A DNA stretch of 64,000 nt from Pseudoduganella lutea. Lineage in GTDB: Bacteria; Pseudomonadota; Gammaproteobacteria; Burkholderiales; Burkholderiaceae_D. A program made the translations under genes and the position numbers. The notes beneath the pieces are model-generated. The model was not told the origin of the DNA. It saw only the letters and a program-made list of their open reading frames with translations, and did not search any database. Below, one piece after another: positions 26,132-36,055 of this stretch. The stretch is from the NCBI RefSeq assembly GCF_004209755.1, contig NZ_CP035913.1:6820001-6884000 (forward strand). The letters are read 5' to 3'. Within the stretch, counting starts at the first letter, position 1; each line of letters begins with the position of its first letter.

Positions 26132-28150
26132 ATGCCAAGTGCCCTGACTTACCCAGGCGTCTATATCGAGGAGCGGGCCAGCGGGGTTCGCACCATCACC
26201 GGCGTGGCCACGTCGATCGCCGCGTTCGTGGACAGCTTCCCGCGCGGCCCACTGAACGAAGCGGTGCAATGCCTCGGCTATGCCGACTTCGAGCGCGAGT
26301 TCGGCGGCATCCATACCACCAGTGAAGCCAGTTACGGCATCAAGCAGTTCTTCCAGAACGGCGGCGCCGAGTGCTGGGTCGTACGCGTTGCCACGCTGGA
26401 CTCGGCCACGGTGGCCGAGAACGCCATCGAAGCGCGCGCCATGGTCGAGGACAGCCTCGGCACCGCGATGTTCCGCGTGCTGGCCGGCCGACGTCTTCGG
26501 GGGGCCATCGCCACCGACCCGGGCGACTGGGGCAATCATGTGTTCCTCGAGATCGACTACGACACCAGCGCGCCGACCGAGACCTTCAACCTGTCGATCA
26601 CCGAGCAGGTCATCGAGAATGGCCGGCGCCGGGTACTGCGCAACGAGGTGTTCCGCAACCTGACGATGGAACTGGCCGCGCCGAACTACGCGGTCGACAC
26701 CGTCAACGAGACCTCGCGCATCGTCCAGCTCGACCGCTTCGATCTCACCGGCACCGCCCTGGCCGCTCTGCCGACCACCGCGCCCTTCCCGCGGCCTGCC
26801 GTCTCCGGCAGCGAAGGCGCGGACCTGCCGATGCCCGCCGCGATACCGCCCAACACGTCGACCTTCGATGTCACGGTTGCCGACGACACCGACCCGGCCG
26901 TGCCCCGTGCCACGCACACGGCGACGCTGAGCTACGCCGGCGCCGCACCCCTCACGTACCAGGCGCTCCGGCCCCACATCGAAGCGGCGATCCGCGCCCT
27001 GGCCTTGCCTGCACTGGCCGAGACGGAGCGCTCGCTGCTGGCCGGCGCCACGGTGCGCCTGCTGGGCAAGGGCACCACCGCCAGCCCCTACCGGTTCGTG
27101 GTGCAGGGTGGACGCGGCAGCCCGGACTATCTTGCCGGCTCCACCCTGACCATCGAGACGGCGATCGCACAGGACATGGGCTTTCCCACCGGCTCGATCG
27201 CCAACGTGCAGCAGTACCAGCTGGCCGATGGCCTCGACGGCCTTCTGCCGGTGGACGACGTGGCACTGATCGGCAGCGAGGCGCCCAAGACCGGCATCTA
27301 TGCGCTGGAAGACGTCGACCTCGTGAACATCCTGTGCATTCCCCACGCGGCCGACCTGGATGGCACCAACATGCGCGCCGTCTATGACCAGGCGGCCGTG
27401 TACATGTCGTCGCGGCGCGGCTTCCTGCTCATCGACATACCGCCGGCCACCGCCACGCTCGACGCGATGCAGACCTGGATGACGGAGAACGACCCCCTGC
27501 GCAGCCGCGACGCGGCCGTGTACTTCCCGCGCACCTTCGTGCCCGATCCCGCGAACGGCAACCGGCTGCGCAGCATCGGCGCCAGCGGCACGATCGCCGG
27601 CCTGTATGCCCGCACGGATGCGACGCGCGGCGTATGGAAGGCGCCGGCCGGTACCGACGCCAAGCTGGAAAACGTGCAGGCGCTGGCGTATGCGCTGACC
27701 GACCTGCAGAACGGCGCACTGAACCCGCTGGGCGTGAATTGCCTGCGCACCTTCCCCGGCTACAGCCACATTTCCTGGGGCGCCCGCACGCTCGAAGGGG
27801 CCGACACGCTGGCCAGCGAGTGGAAATACATCCCGATCCGGCGCCTCGCCCTGTACATCGAGGAAAGCCTGTTCCGCGGCACCAAGTGGGTCGTGTTCGA
27901 GCCCAACGACGAGCCGCTGTGGGCGCAGATCCGCCTGAACGTGGGCGTGTTCATGAATGGCCTGTTCCGCCAGGGCGCGTTCCAGGGCAAGACGCCGCAG
28001 GAAGCCTACTTCGTCAAGTGCGACAAGGAGACCACGACCCAGGCGGACCGCAACCTCGGCATCGTCAATATCCTGGTCGGATTCGCGCCGCTGAAACCGG
28101 CGGAATTCGTGGTGCTCACCATCCAGCAGATCGCCGGCGACCTGCAATAA
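26132..28150 (+). CDS. contractile sheath protein (phage tail sheath family)
   Basis: A 672-residue sheath subunit of the Afp2-4/PVC2-4 type, the outer cylinder that contracts to drive the inner tube. The N-terminus PSALTYPGVYIEERASGVRT and the ending (SEWKYIPIRRLALYIEESL, GTKWVVFEPNDEPLW, YFVKCDKETTT...RNLGIVNILVGFAPLKPAEFVVL) are classic sheath signatures used for sheath strand exchange. Residues ~130-370 are a variable insertion that would decorate the particle surface. The ATG at 26132 has AAAGGA upstream. First gene of the operon. Only one sheath gene is present, whereas Afp and PVC loci have three. Confidence 0.95.
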   Translation: MPSALTYPGVYIEERASGVRTITGVATSIAAFVDSFPRGPLNEAVQCLGYADFEREFGGIHTTSEASYGIKQFFQNGGAECWVVRVATLDSATVAENAIEARAMVEDSLGTAMFRVLAGRRLRGAIATDPGDWGNHVFLEIDYDTSAPTETFNLSITEQVIENGRRRVLRNEVFRNLTMELAAPNYAVDTVNETSRIVQLDRFDLTGTALAALPTTAPFPRPAVSGSEGADLPMPAAIPPNTSTFDVTVADDTDPAVPRATHTATLSYAGAAPLTYQALRPHIEAAIRALALPALAETERSLLAGATVRLLGKGTTASPYRFVVQGGRGSPDYLAGSTLTIETAIAQDMGFPTGSIANVQQYQLADGLDGLLPVDDVALIGSEAPKTGIYALEDVDLVNILCIPHAADLDGTNMRAVYDQAAVYMSSRRGFLLIDIPPATATLDAMQTWMTENDPLRSRDAAVYFPRTFVPDPANGNRLRSIGASGTIAGLYARTDATRGVWKAPAGTDAKLENVQALAYALTDLQNGALNPLGVNCLRTFPGYSHISWGARTLEGADTLASEWKYIPIRRLALYIEESLFRGTKWVVFEPNDEPLWAQIRLNVGVFMNGLFRQGAFQGKTPQEAYFVKCDKETTTQADRNLGIVNILVGFAPLKPAEFVVLTIQQIAGDLQ

Positions 28151-28160
28151 GGAGAAGACT

Positions 28161-28679
28161 ATGGCCCAGTTCGCCGTTAACACGCATCGCTTCGACCCGT
28201 ACAAGAATTTCAAGTTCCGCATCAAGTGGGACGGCAGGTATGTGGCCGGCATCAGCAAGGTCGGCGCGCTCAAGCGCACCACCGAGGTCGTCGAACACCG
28301 CGAAGGGGGCGACCCGTCCACCTCGCGCAAGTCGCCCGGCCGCTCCAAGTACGAGGCGATCACGCTGGAGCGGGGCGTCACGCACGATCTCGAATTCGAG
28401 AACTGGGCCAACAAGATCTGGCTCGGCGGTGCCGGCCTCGGGGCCGAAGTCAGCCTGAAGGACTTCCGCAAGGACCTGATCCTGGAAGTGTACAACGAGG
28501 CTGGCCAGGTCGTGCTGGCCTACAAGATCCTGCGCTGCTGGGTCTCCGAGTTCCAGGCCATGCCGGACCTGGACGCGAATGCCAACGCGATCGCCATCCA
28601 GACCTTGAAACTCGAGAACGAGGGATGGGAGCGCGACCGGGATGTCAGCGAACCGGCCGAACCGGTGCTGACGGCTTGA
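28161..28679 (+). CDS. inner tube protein (gp19/Hcp-like)
   Basis: A 172-residue tube subunit of the phage T4 gp19-like family (Afp1/5). Features: NTHRFDPYKNFKFRIKWDG start, GALKRTTEVVEHREGGD, SPGRSKYEAITLERGVTHD and the final IQTLKLENEGWERD. Hexameric rings of this protein stack inside the sheath and carry or dock cargo. TAAGGAG 8 bases upstream, with only 10 bases between sheath and tube genes. A single tube gene is present. Confidence 0.95.
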   Translation: MAQFAVNTHRFDPYKNFKFRIKWDGRYVAGISKVGALKRTTEVVEHREGGDPSTSRKSPGRSKYEAITLERGVTHDLEFENWANKIWLGGAGLGAEVSLKDFRKDLILEVYNEAGQVVLAYKILRCWVSEFQAMPDLDANANAIAIQTLKLENEGWERDRDVSEPAEPVLTA

Positions 28680-28690
28680 CGCCGCGCGCC

Positions 28691-29434
28691 ATGGGAGCCG
28701 CATCGCCACCTGCGCCGATGCGCCCATTCGGCATGGCCCCCGACCTGGACGTGGATTTCACCCAGGCGGACCGCCCTGCCCTGGTTACCGGCGTGCTGGC
28801 GCAATGCTGCGCCCGGCCCGACCCGGCGTTCTGGTGGCACCAGCCGGTCGGCCTGCGCACCACGGCGCTGCTGCACCTCGTGGCGCTGACAGATGCGCGC
28901 GACGACATGCCGATGCACTCGACGTGCACGGCCGCCGCTTGCGAGCAAGTCTTTTCATTCGACCTGCCACTGCGCTCGCTGCCGGGCGACGCGCAGGAAG
29001 CCGGGCCGCTGCGCGTGGCGTTGTCCGACGGGCGTGCCGTCACGCTGCGGCGGCCCACCGGCGACGACCTGCGCCGCTGGCGCGCGGCACGCCCGGCTAC
29101 CCGGACAGAAGCGCTACGGGTCATGCTCGACACGCTGCTGCTCGACGGCGCGGCGGGGCCGGAAGACGAAGCCGGGCTGTCGGCCGCGCTGGCCGAGCTG
29201 GATCCGATGGTCGATTTCGTCGTGGCCTGCGAATGTCCCGCATGCGGCGCGGCGAACGAGGTGGCGCTCGACCTGGAAACGCTGGCGCTGATCCGGCTGG
29301 CGGCGCGGCAACGGGCGCTGCTGCTGGAAGTGCATCGATGCGCCGCGCACTATGGCTGGACGGAAGCCGAGGTGCTGGCCATCCCGCCGGCACGCCGGGC
29401 CCACTACCTGGCATTGATCGAGGAAGAACGATGA
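28691..29434 (+). CDS. putative baseplate-hub assembly chaperone
   Basis: A 247-residue cytosolic protein. The second half (about 100-247) resembles the T4 baseplate-hub chaperone family found in tail-like loci: VTLRRPTGDDLRRWRAA, a long acidic helical stretch, and the closing HYGWTEAEVLAIPPARRAHYLALIEEE. Cysteines in STCTAAACEQ and ACECPACGAAN could form a zinc site. An in-frame TTG at 28676 overlaps the preceding stop and could also start it; ATG 28691 is used. Its stop overlaps the next ATG by four bases. The family assignment is from pattern memory and moderate. Confidence 0.65.
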   Translation: MGAASPPAPMRPFGMAPDLDVDFTQADRPALVTGVLAQCCARPDPAFWWHQPVGLRTTALLHLVALTDARDDMPMHSTCTAAACEQVFSFDLPLRSLPGDAQEAGPLRVALSDGRAVTLRRPTGDDLRRWRAARPATRTEALRVMLDTLLLDGAAGPEDEAGLSAALAELDPMVDFVVACECPACGAANEVALDLETLALIRLAARQRALLLEVHRCAAHYGWTEAEVLAIPPARRAHYLALIEEER

Positions 29435-30255
29435 GCGGATACTTTGGCGCGTTGCTGCGAGCCAGTGGCCTGGACACCGGCGCATCCCTGGCGCCGGGGC
29501 GTGCGGAGGCGCAAGCGGCGCTGCCCCCGTCCGGTCCGGAAATGGCAGCGCCGGCCGACGAGGAATTTCCACCGCAAGCGGGTACGCGGGTGCCGCTGGC
29601 GCACGCCGGCCCGGCGCGCGAGCAGCCAGGCAGCGTCACGATCGTCGACCTGGCCGAGGCGCACGCCGCGCAAGCTGGCGAGGTTTCGAAGGACTGGCGG
29701 CCAGCAGCGCCGTTACAGGCACCTGCGCACCAGGCGGCGCTTGCCGGCCCTCCCGCGATCGATCCCGTGCCCCGGGCCGCCCTTCCTGCGACGGCTGTCG
29801 AGGGCAGTGCCACGACGCATGTCGAAGAACCTGCCGAAGCCGTCTTGCACGAAAAGGCGCCGCCCACGCCGCTGCAGGCGGTCCTGCAGTGGGTGGCCGC
29901 CGACCCCGCGGCCGCCCCGGTGGCGCCGGCGCCCGCCGCGCGCGGCAAGGCAACGGTGGCATCCCCGCATCGCGCCGAGCCCCTGGTGGAACGCACCGCC
30001 AGCCCGGCGCCGGGGCCGGTCGCACTGGAACCGGCACGCCCCCCGATGATCCACGCCCTCCACCCAGCCGCCACGGAGCCCTTCGCCGTGCCGCCGGCGC
30101 GCCGCGACGATATCGTGGACATCTCGATCGGCACGATCCAGGTCAGGGTCGACGCGCCGGCCGCGCAGACGGTGGCACTCCCGCAGGCGCCGGCGGCACC
30201 GGTCGCCACGCCACCGCGCAGCGGTCTCGCGCGGCGTTCGCTGCGCAGGCTCTGA
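29431..30255 (+). CDS. Pro/Ala-rich, largely disordered eCIS protein
   Basis: A 274-residue protein of low complexity: most of residues 15-230 is Ala/Pro/Val/Glu-rich and likely disordered. Only the N-terminal MSGYFGALLRASGL and the C-terminal DDIVDISIGTIQVRVDAP appear ordered, the latter a strand motif often seen in proteins at this position of eCIS loci. It starts within ATGA overlap and ends two bases before the cap gene. Because no tape-measure protein is recognisable elsewhere in the operon, this disordered protein is one candidate for length control or lumen filling, but there is no direct support. Confidence 0.6.
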   Translation: MSGYFGALLRASGLDTGASLAPGRAEAQAALPPSGPEMAAPADEEFPPQAGTRVPLAHAGPAREQPGSVTIVDLAEAHAAQAGEVSKDWRPAAPLQAPAHQAALAGPPAIDPVPRAALPATAVEGSATTHVEEPAEAVLHEKAPPTPLQAVLQWVAADPAAAPVAPAPAARGKATVASPHRAEPLVERTASPAPGPVALEPARPPMIHALHPAATEPFAVPPARRDDIVDISIGTIQVRVDAPAAQTVALPQAPAAPVATPPRSGLARRSLRRL

Positions 30256-30256
30256 C

Positions 30257-31411
30257 ATGTCGCTCGGCGACTCCCTCAGGGCGATCGGCGCCGTGACACG
30301 CCTGTTGCGCGAGCGCTTGGCCGCAGCCGGCTTCAACGTCACGGTCGGCAAGCCGGAAGACGCCGCATCCAGCGACGCCAACGCCAAGGTGAACCTCTTC
30401 CTGTACGAGACGGTCTTCGATCCCTACCTGCGCAACGTGCCACTGCACGAAGGCGAACCGCCGCCCCTGTGGCTGGCGCTCAGGTACCTGCTGACCGCCT
30501 TCGATGCCGATGGCCGCAGCGACACGGCCGCGGCGCACGAACTGCTGGGCAGCGGCATGGCGGCCTTGCACCAGATGAGTTTCCTGACCATCCCGCCAGC
30601 CGTCGATCCCGCCCTGCGCTACAACCCGGAGCCGCTGAAGCTGAGCTTCGACGAATCCAGTCCCGACCTGCTGACCAAGCTCATGCAAGGCAATGAGGAA
30701 CGCTTCCGCCTGTCGGTCGCGTTCCAGGTGCGCCCCGTCATGATCGTGCCGGGCAGCCTGCCGCGCAACGCGCTGCTGGTCGGCGTCGATTACAGCACGG
30801 TGCCGGAAACCATCATCGGCCAGGACGGCGTGCAGATCGACGTGCTGCCGTCGCTGGGCGCGCGGCTCGACCGCATCGAGCCGGCGCGCTTCGAGCCGGG
30901 GACCACGATCCGTGTGTTCGGCACCGACCTGGGCGGCGACCTCGAAGTCATGCTGGGTGACGTGATGCTCATACTGGTGGAACGGCGCAATGATCACCTG
31001 GTGGTCACTGCGGAAGGCAGTCCCGGCACGCCAATCGCGTCCGGCACCACGCTGTCGGCCGGCGAAGTGCCGCTGGTGGTGCGCCGCCGCCTTTCCCTTA
31101 CGCACACCCGTGCCAGCAACCTGCTGGCCGCCAGGCTGCTGCCCCAGGTCGCGAGCGCGGCGCTGGTGGCGGGCGACCTGCGCCTGCAGGGCCTGCTGCT
31201 GGGCGCCGCCACGGACGACGTGATGGTGCTCATCGTGCGCGACACCGACGGCGTGTCGATCCACCTGTTCGATACCTTGACCGTCAGCGCGGACCAGCAG
31301 ACGCTGACCGTGCCCGGTGCCCAGGCGGCGCTGCCGGCCGGCACCTATCGCGTGATCCTGCGGGTGAACAACCAGCAGGCCAAGGCCGCTCCCCTGATGG
31401 TGGTGCCATGA
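30257..31411 (+). CDS. DUF4255 (Pvc16/Afp16-like) tail terminator / cap protein
   Basis: A 384-residue protein. Residues 1-185 are the Pvc16 N-terminal domain (DSLRAIGAVTRLLRERL, KVNLFLYETVFDPYLRN, PPLWLALRYLLTAFDADG, AAHELLGSGMAALHQ), which caps the sheath/tube end and sets particle length in PVC and Afp. From ~200 onwards are two IPT/Ig-like beta domains (DRIEPARFEPGTTIRVFGTDL and a second), a common extension. It precedes the AAA+ ATPase with an ATGA overlap, as in other eCIS loci. Confidence 0.88.
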   Translation: MSLGDSLRAIGAVTRLLRERLAAAGFNVTVGKPEDAASSDANAKVNLFLYETVFDPYLRNVPLHEGEPPPLWLALRYLLTAFDADGRSDTAAAHELLGSGMAALHQMSFLTIPPAVDPALRYNPEPLKLSFDESSPDLLTKLMQGNEERFRLSVAFQVRPVMIVPGSLPRNALLVGVDYSTVPETIIGQDGVQIDVLPSLGARLDRIEPARFEPGTTIRVFGTDLGGDLEVMLGDVMLILVERRNDHLVVTAEGSPGTPIASGTTLSAGEVPLVVRRRLSLTHTRASNLLAARLLPQVASAALVAGDLRLQGLLLGAATDDVMVLIVRDTDGVSIHLFDTLTVSADQQTLTVPGAQAALPAGTYRVILRVNNQQAKAAPLMVVP

Positions 31412-33672
31412 CACTGCCACCGCCCGCCGCTGTCCGGCACAGCGCCCCGCCCGCCGATCCGGCTGGCGCACAGGAGGTGATCACGGCGGCCAAACCACCA
31501 TCCGCACCAGCCAGCGCTGTGGTGGTCGAACCTGCGGTCGAACGCGCCTCGGAACCGGCCACCTTCACGCCCGGGCTATCCGCGCAGGAGCCGTTCGCCG
31601 CGTACTGGCTCGGCCAGGTCACGCTGCGGCTGCGCCGTGAAATCTGCTGGCTATGGCGCGAGCGGGATTGGCAGGCTGCTGCCGATCTCCCGGCATCTGC
31701 GTTGCCGCCACCGGTCGACCGGGCGCTCGCCGCGCTCGACCTGCTGCGCTACGAGCACGACAAGCAGGCATTCTTCGCCGGCGACGTGACGGCGCAGCAC
31801 CTGAGCGACCGGATCGGCACCGCCGCACCGCCTCGGCCGGACGGCCATGCCCGGCGCGGTTCGTTCGGGTGGGTCGCGCGCGAGCTGGCACTGGAACCGG
31901 TCGAATGCTTCGTGCTGGCGGTGGCCCTGCTGCCGGTCCTGGACAGCGCGGCGGGCCACGTCATCGCGTGCTGCCTCAATGAACCGTCGCGGACCGCGCC
32001 CACTTTCGCGCTGGCGCAACGCCTGTGGGACGATCCGGGAGCCCTGGTGCGCTGCTTGGACCCGGCACACAGCCTGTTGCGCCACGGCTTGCTGGCCGGC
32101 GCCGGCCCGATCGACTGGCAGGCGCCGTTGTCCGTGCCGCCGCTGGTGGCCCGCGAACTGCTTTTTGCCGGCGCGCCGTTGCCCGCGGCGCTGGAGGCCA
32201 TCTCTGCAGGGGACCTCCCCGAGTCGCCGGACGCCGCTGCGATGGCGCGCGCCGCGGCCCTGGTCACGAGCAACGGCGCGCCGGCACCGCGCCGCGGCAT
32301 GCGCATCGTGCCGATCATCGGCGTGCGCGGTGCGCCGCTGGCGGAAGTCGCGGCGGCCTGCACGGAGCGCGCCGGCGTGCGGTCCGTACAGCCGAGCCCC
32401 GCGCTGCCACCCGAGCAGCTGGCGCAGGCCCTGAGTGCGGCCTGGCTGCGCGGTCATGCCGTTTACCTGCCCGCCCGCTTGCTGGCCGACCCTGGGGGGC
32501 ACGACGGCGCACTGCGGCCGCTGCCGTTGCCTGGCCTGCCGCTGGCGGTGTTTGTCGGCGGCCACGAACGCGCCGCGCTGCGTGGCCTGGGTGCCGATGG
32601 CCCGGCAGAGGTGATGCCGGCGCTCGTGGTGCCAGCGCTGGGCTATCGGGAACGGCTGGCGGCATGGCAGCGCGCGCTGCCGCAGGCCGGCCCGCTGCTG
32701 CCGGAACTGGCGCGTCGTTTCCGCTACGAGCGCTCGGCCATCGCGCGGGTCGGGGCCGAGCTGGCCGCGCTGGAAAAGCCGCCCGGCGAGGCCGAGATGC
32801 TGGCGGCCGCGCGCGCCGACCTCGATCTGGGCACCCTGGCGCAGCCCGTGACACCCCGCTTCAGCCGGGATGAACTGATGCTGGCGCCGCTGCAGGCCCG
32901 GCAGATCGACGAGATCGTTACCGCCATGGCCGCCCTGACGCGCGTGCATTACGAGTGGGGCACGGCGCGGGCGTGGAACGAAGGCGGTCTCACGGCGCTG
33001 TTCGCCGGGCCGCCCGGCACCGGCAAGACCATGGCCGCCGAAGCCATCGCCGCCGCGCTGGACCTGCCCCTGTACCGGATCGACCTGTCCCAGGTCGTCG
33101 ACAAGTACATCGGCGAAACGGAAAAGAACTTGCGCCGCCTGTTCGACGCCGCCGATTCGGCCGACGTGATCCTGTTCTTCGACGAGGCCGACGCGCTGTT
33201 CGGCAAGCGCACGGAAGTGAAGGATGCGCACGACCGCTACGCCAACCTGGAAATCAGCTACCTGCTGGAACGGATGGAGCGCTTCAAGGGCCTGGCCCTG
33301 CTGGCCACCAACCGCAAGAAGGATGTCGACGAGGCATTCCTGCGCCGGTTGCGCTTCGTCGTCGAGTTTCCGCTGCCGGAAGCGCCGGTGCGCGCACACA
33401 TCTGGCGCAGCGTCATCCCGCCGGGTGTCGACGGCAGCGCGCTCGATATCGAGTTCCTGGCAAAGCGCTTCGCGCTGGCCGGCGGCCATATCCGCGCCAT
33501 CGTGTTCCAGGCATGCCTGCAAAGCGCCGCCGAGGGTGCGCCACGGCGCCTCACGATGGAAGCGGTGGTGCTGGCCGTGCAGCGCGAATATGAAAAGCTC
33601 GACCGCGCCAACAGCCTGGACCAGTTCGGGCCCTATGCCGCCCTCGTGGCGGAGCAAAGGATCGTACGATGA
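31408..33672 (+). CDS. AAA+ ATPase of the injection system (Afp15/Pvc15-like)
   Basis: A 754-residue protein with a long N-terminal part (1-480) that is variable and Ala-rich, and a C-terminal AAA+ domain: Walker A GPPGTGKT (about 534-541), Walker [21 protein letters not shown] (from 587), sensor [14 protein letters not shown] and the C-terminal helical lid. This ATPase is conserved in eCIS loci and is needed for particle assembly or cargo loading in PVC. Both ends are coupled by ATGA overlaps to neighbours. Confidence 0.92.
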   Translation: MTLPPPAAVRHSAPPADPAGAQEVITAAKPPSAPASAVVVEPAVERASEPATFTPGLSAQEPFAAYWLGQVTLRLRREICWLWRERDWQAAADLPASALPPPVDRALAALDLLRYEHDKQAFFAGDVTAQHLSDRIGTAAPPRPDGHARRGSFGWVARELALEPVECFVLAVALLPVLDSAAGHVIACCLNEPSRTAPTFALAQRLWDDPGALVRCLDPAHSLLRHGLLAGAGPIDWQAPLSVPPLVARELLFAGAPLPAALEAISAGDLPESPDAAAMARAAALVTSNGAPAPRRGMRIVPIIGVRGAPLAEVAAACTERAGVRSVQPSPALPPEQLAQALSAAWLRGHAVYLPARLLADPGGHDGALRPLPLPGLPLAVFVGGHERAALRGLGADGPAEVMPALVVPALGYRERLAAWQRALPQAGPLLPELARRFRYERSAIARVGAELAALEKPPGEAEMLAAARADLDLGTLAQPVTPRFSRDELMLAPLQARQIDEIVTAMAALTRVHYEWGTARAWNEGGLTALFAGPPGTGKTMAAEAIAAALDLPLYRIDLSQVVDKYIGETEKNLRRLFDAADSADVILFFDEADALFGKRTEVKDAHDRYANLEISYLLERMERFKGLALLATNRKKDVDEAFLRRLRFVVEFPLPEAPVRAHIWRSVIPPGVDGSALDIEFLAKRFALAGGHIRAIVFQACLQSAAEGAPRRLTMEAVVLAVQREYEKLDRANSLDQFGPYAALVAEQRIVR

Positions 33673-33935
33673 CACCCACCCGCACACGCCTGCGCATTGA
33701 CCGCCTGGAACTGGACCTGCGGGGCATCGCGCCCGCCACGGCCAGCGCCATGGCGCACGCATTGGGCCCGGCCCTGGCCCAGGCCCTGGCCGTGAAGGCG
33801 GGCGCGGCGCCGCCCGCGCCGGCCGGGCAACTCGACGCCGGCCGCATCGCTGCGCCCGCGTCGACCGATGCCGGCGGCCTGGCTGGTCGGATCGCCGCGC
33901 GCATCGCCACCACCGTGCGGGGAGAATCGTCATGA
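33669..33935 (+). CDS. small eCIS operon protein, hypothetical
   Basis: An 88-residue protein coupled by ATGA at both ends. The N-terminus [36 protein letters not shown] is a strand followed by an amphipathic helix; the rest is Ala/Pro-rich. Small proteins of this kind sit between the ATPase and tube-adaptor genes in several eCIS loci. No function can be assigned. Confidence 0.6.
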   Translation: MTPTRTRLRIDRLELDLRGIAPATASAMAHALGPALAQALAVKAGAAPPAPAGQLDAGRIAAPASTDAGGLAGRIAARIATTVRGESS

Positions 33936-34600
33936 CCTTGCTGCGCGGCGCCCTGATCGAGTACGGCACATCGCTGATCGGGCCGATCCCGAACGTGGTG
34001 ATTTTCCAGTACAACCCGGAATCCCTGGCGCGCACGCTGCAGATACCTGCGCGCCCGACCGGCAGCACACGCCGCGAAACCACCCAGGCCGGCGAGAAGA
34101 CATTCGAGCGCATCGCGTTCAAGGCGCACTTCAGCGCGGCCAACATGCTCGACGAAGGCAAGGTGCTGGCCGACCTGTTCGGCATCGGCCCCCAGCTGGC
34201 GGCGCTCGAAAAGATGGTGCTGCCGAGCGCCAAGCTGGCGGGGCTGATCGGTGCCGCGATCGACGCCATCGGCAGCGCGCTGGGTGGCGGCGACACGCCG
34301 GAGCCGGCCCAGCCGATCCCGCGCGAGACCTATCCGCGCATCCTGTTCATCTGGGGCCCCACGCGGGTGCTGCCCGTCACGATCGACTCGATGAGCATCA
34401 CCGAACTGGACTACGACGCGATCCTGAATCCGTTGCGCGCCGAGGTCGACATCGCCCTCAGCGTAATCGACGTGGACGACTGCTCCGACGACATCCTGGC
34501 CAAGGGCGCGCTCACCTATTCGACGATCGCCAAGGAAGCCCAGGCGATCGCCAACCTGGCCAACACGGCGGAACAGGCCGTTGACCTGATTCCCCTTTGA
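33932..34600 (+). CDS. CIS tube/hub adaptor protein (Afp7-like N-terminal domain)
   Basis: A 222-residue protein of the CIS tube N-terminal family: VVIFQYNPESLARTLQIP, ERIAFKAHFSAANML, then PRILFIWGPTRVLPVTIDSMSITELDYDAILNPLRAEVDIAL. In PVC/Afp the equivalent (Afp7) joins the tube to the hub and also carries a LysM; here the LysM part is a separate gene immediately downstream. A short Gly-rich loop (about 110-125) replaces a longer linker. Confidence 0.85.
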   Translation: MTLLRGALIEYGTSLIGPIPNVVIFQYNPESLARTLQIPARPTGSTRRETTQAGEKTFERIAFKAHFSAANMLDEGKVLADLFGIGPQLAALEKMVLPSAKLAGLIGAAIDAIGSALGGGDTPEPAQPIPRETYPRILFIWGPTRVLPVTIDSMSITELDYDAILNPLRAEVDIALSVIDVDDCSDDILAKGALTYSTIAKEAQAIANLANTAEQAVDLIPL

Positions 34601-34632
34601 CCCTGTCCTTTCACAAGCTGCCCGGAGAGCCC

Positions 34633-34905
34633 ATGTTCCTGCCCAATTCACGCTATGCCAAGGTCGCCACGGTCACTGCGACGACATCGACCGGCGCCAC
34701 GGTCGTGGCCCTCAAGCTGCGTCGCCTCACGCCAGCCGGCGGTCAGCCGCATACGGTGAACGCCGGCGACCGGCTGGACCTGTACGCACAGGCCCGCAGC
34801 GGCGATGCCACGCAGTTCTGGCACATGGCCGACGCCAACACGGCCCTCGACAGCCGTACGCTCGTCGAGCGGCCCGGCGTCACCATCACCTTGCCGGAGA
34901 CCTGA
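34633..34905 (+). CDS. gpX-like LysM baseplate protein
   Basis: A 90-residue protein with the tail-protein-X/LysM-like pattern: VNAGDRLDLYAQARSGDATQFWHMADANTALD... then PGVTITLP. In phages gpX-type proteins sit at the hub. The ATG at 34633 has GGAGAG upstream and gives a start in register with the fold; an in-frame TTG at 34597 overlapping the preceding stop would add 12 residues. Confidence 0.75.
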   Translation: MFLPNSRYAKVATVTATTSTGATVVALKLRRLTPAGGQPHTVNAGDRLDLYAQARSGDATQFWHMADANTALDSRTLVERPGVTITLPET

Positions 34906-34906
34906 C

Positions 34907-36055
34907 ATGCCGGGGCAACGCTTCCAGGTATGGTTCGGCAAGGAGCCGGCCACGGCGGAACAGCTGCGGCGCATCGAGGAAATCGAGGTGACGCAGGAGA
35001 TGGACGCCTTCTGGGAAGCGCGGCTGCGCATGGTCCTGTGCCTGGATGCGCAAGGCACGTGGCAGCACTGGCCGGGCGACACCGCGACGCCGTTTTCGCG
35101 GGTACGGGTGGAAATCGATATCGGCGATGGCCGCTTCGCCCCGCTGATCGACGGCCCCCTCGTCAGCGTGGACGCCGACCTCGATTCGCAACCGGGACGC
35201 AGCACGGCCACCATGGTGGTGCGCGACGACAGCGCCTTCCTCGACCGCGATGAAATGATCGACCCCACCTACGAGAACCAGAGCGCCAGCGAGATTGCCG
35301 CCGCCATCTTCGACCAGTTCACCGATGTCATCCGGTCCGTCGACATCGAGGCCACCACAGGCAGGCCGCAGACCACCACGCGGCGCGGCACCGCCCTGCA
35401 GTTCCTGAGGGAGCTCGGCCGGATCAACGACCGCCATGCCTACGTGTTGCCCGGCGAGCTCCCGGGCGCCAGCATTGGCTGCTTCCGCGCCGATCCGGAC
35501 GGTCCCGCCGGCCTGCCGCCGCTGGTGCTGATCGGCGCCGGGCGCAACCTGTCGAACGCGGAGATCACGCAGGACCCGCTGGGCGGCGAGCGCACGCAGG
35601 CGCAGGTTCTGCGGGTGAGCGACCAGGGCGTGACCACGCTGGAGACCAGCGCGGCGGACCTGGGGTTGATGCGCGCATTGCCGGCCCGGCCCGCCGACCT
35701 CACGCCGCGGCGCCTGCTGCATCCGGCGGACAACACGCGCGAGGATCCCGCAGCCGCCGCCACCGCCCAGGCACGCCGCAGCGGCTACGTGTACCGCCTG
35801 AGCAGCCACGTGGTGCCCGGCTGCTACGGGGCGGTGCTGGCCCCTTACCGCAAGGTGCGCGTGGACGCCGGCGCCACGGCGTACAGCGGCGACTACCTGA
35901 TCACCCAGGTAGTCCACCGCATCACGCCGTCGCTGTATATGCAGGAACTGGAAGCGAAGACGGACTCCGTGACCGAGATTTCCGGCGCCGCGGTGGCCGA
36001 GGCGCTGGGCGGCGGGCTGAAATTGTCGGTGTCCTTGAGCGGAGGGATCTTCTGA
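34907..36055 (+). CDS. baseplate hub protein (gpD/gp27-like, VgrG N-half)
   Basis: A 382-residue protein of the phage late control D / gp27 type: the hub ring beneath the tube. FQVWFGKEPATAEQLRRIEEIEV, SASEIAAAIFDQF, ALQFLRELGRINDRHAYV and the final YSGDYLITQVVHRITPSLYMQELEAK are characteristic. In Afp8/VgrG hub and spike are fused; here the spike is a separate following gene whose ATG overlaps this stop (TGATG), so equimolar synthesis is likely. Confidence 0.86.
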   Translation: MPGQRFQVWFGKEPATAEQLRRIEEIEVTQEMDAFWEARLRMVLCLDAQGTWQHWPGDTATPFSRVRVEIDIGDGRFAPLIDGPLVSVDADLDSQPGRSTATMVVRDDSAFLDRDEMIDPTYENQSASEIAAAIFDQFTDVIRSVDIEATTGRPQTTTRRGTALQFLRELGRINDRHAYVLPGELPGASIGCFRADPDGPAGLPPLVLIGAGRNLSNAEITQDPLGGERTQAQVLRVSDQGVTTLETSAADLGLMRALPARPADLTPRRLLHPADNTREDPAAAATAQARRSGYVYRLSSHVVPGCYGAVLAPYRKVRVDAGATAYSGDYLITQVVHRITPSLYMQELEAKTDSVTEISGAAVAEALGGGLKLSVSLSGGIF

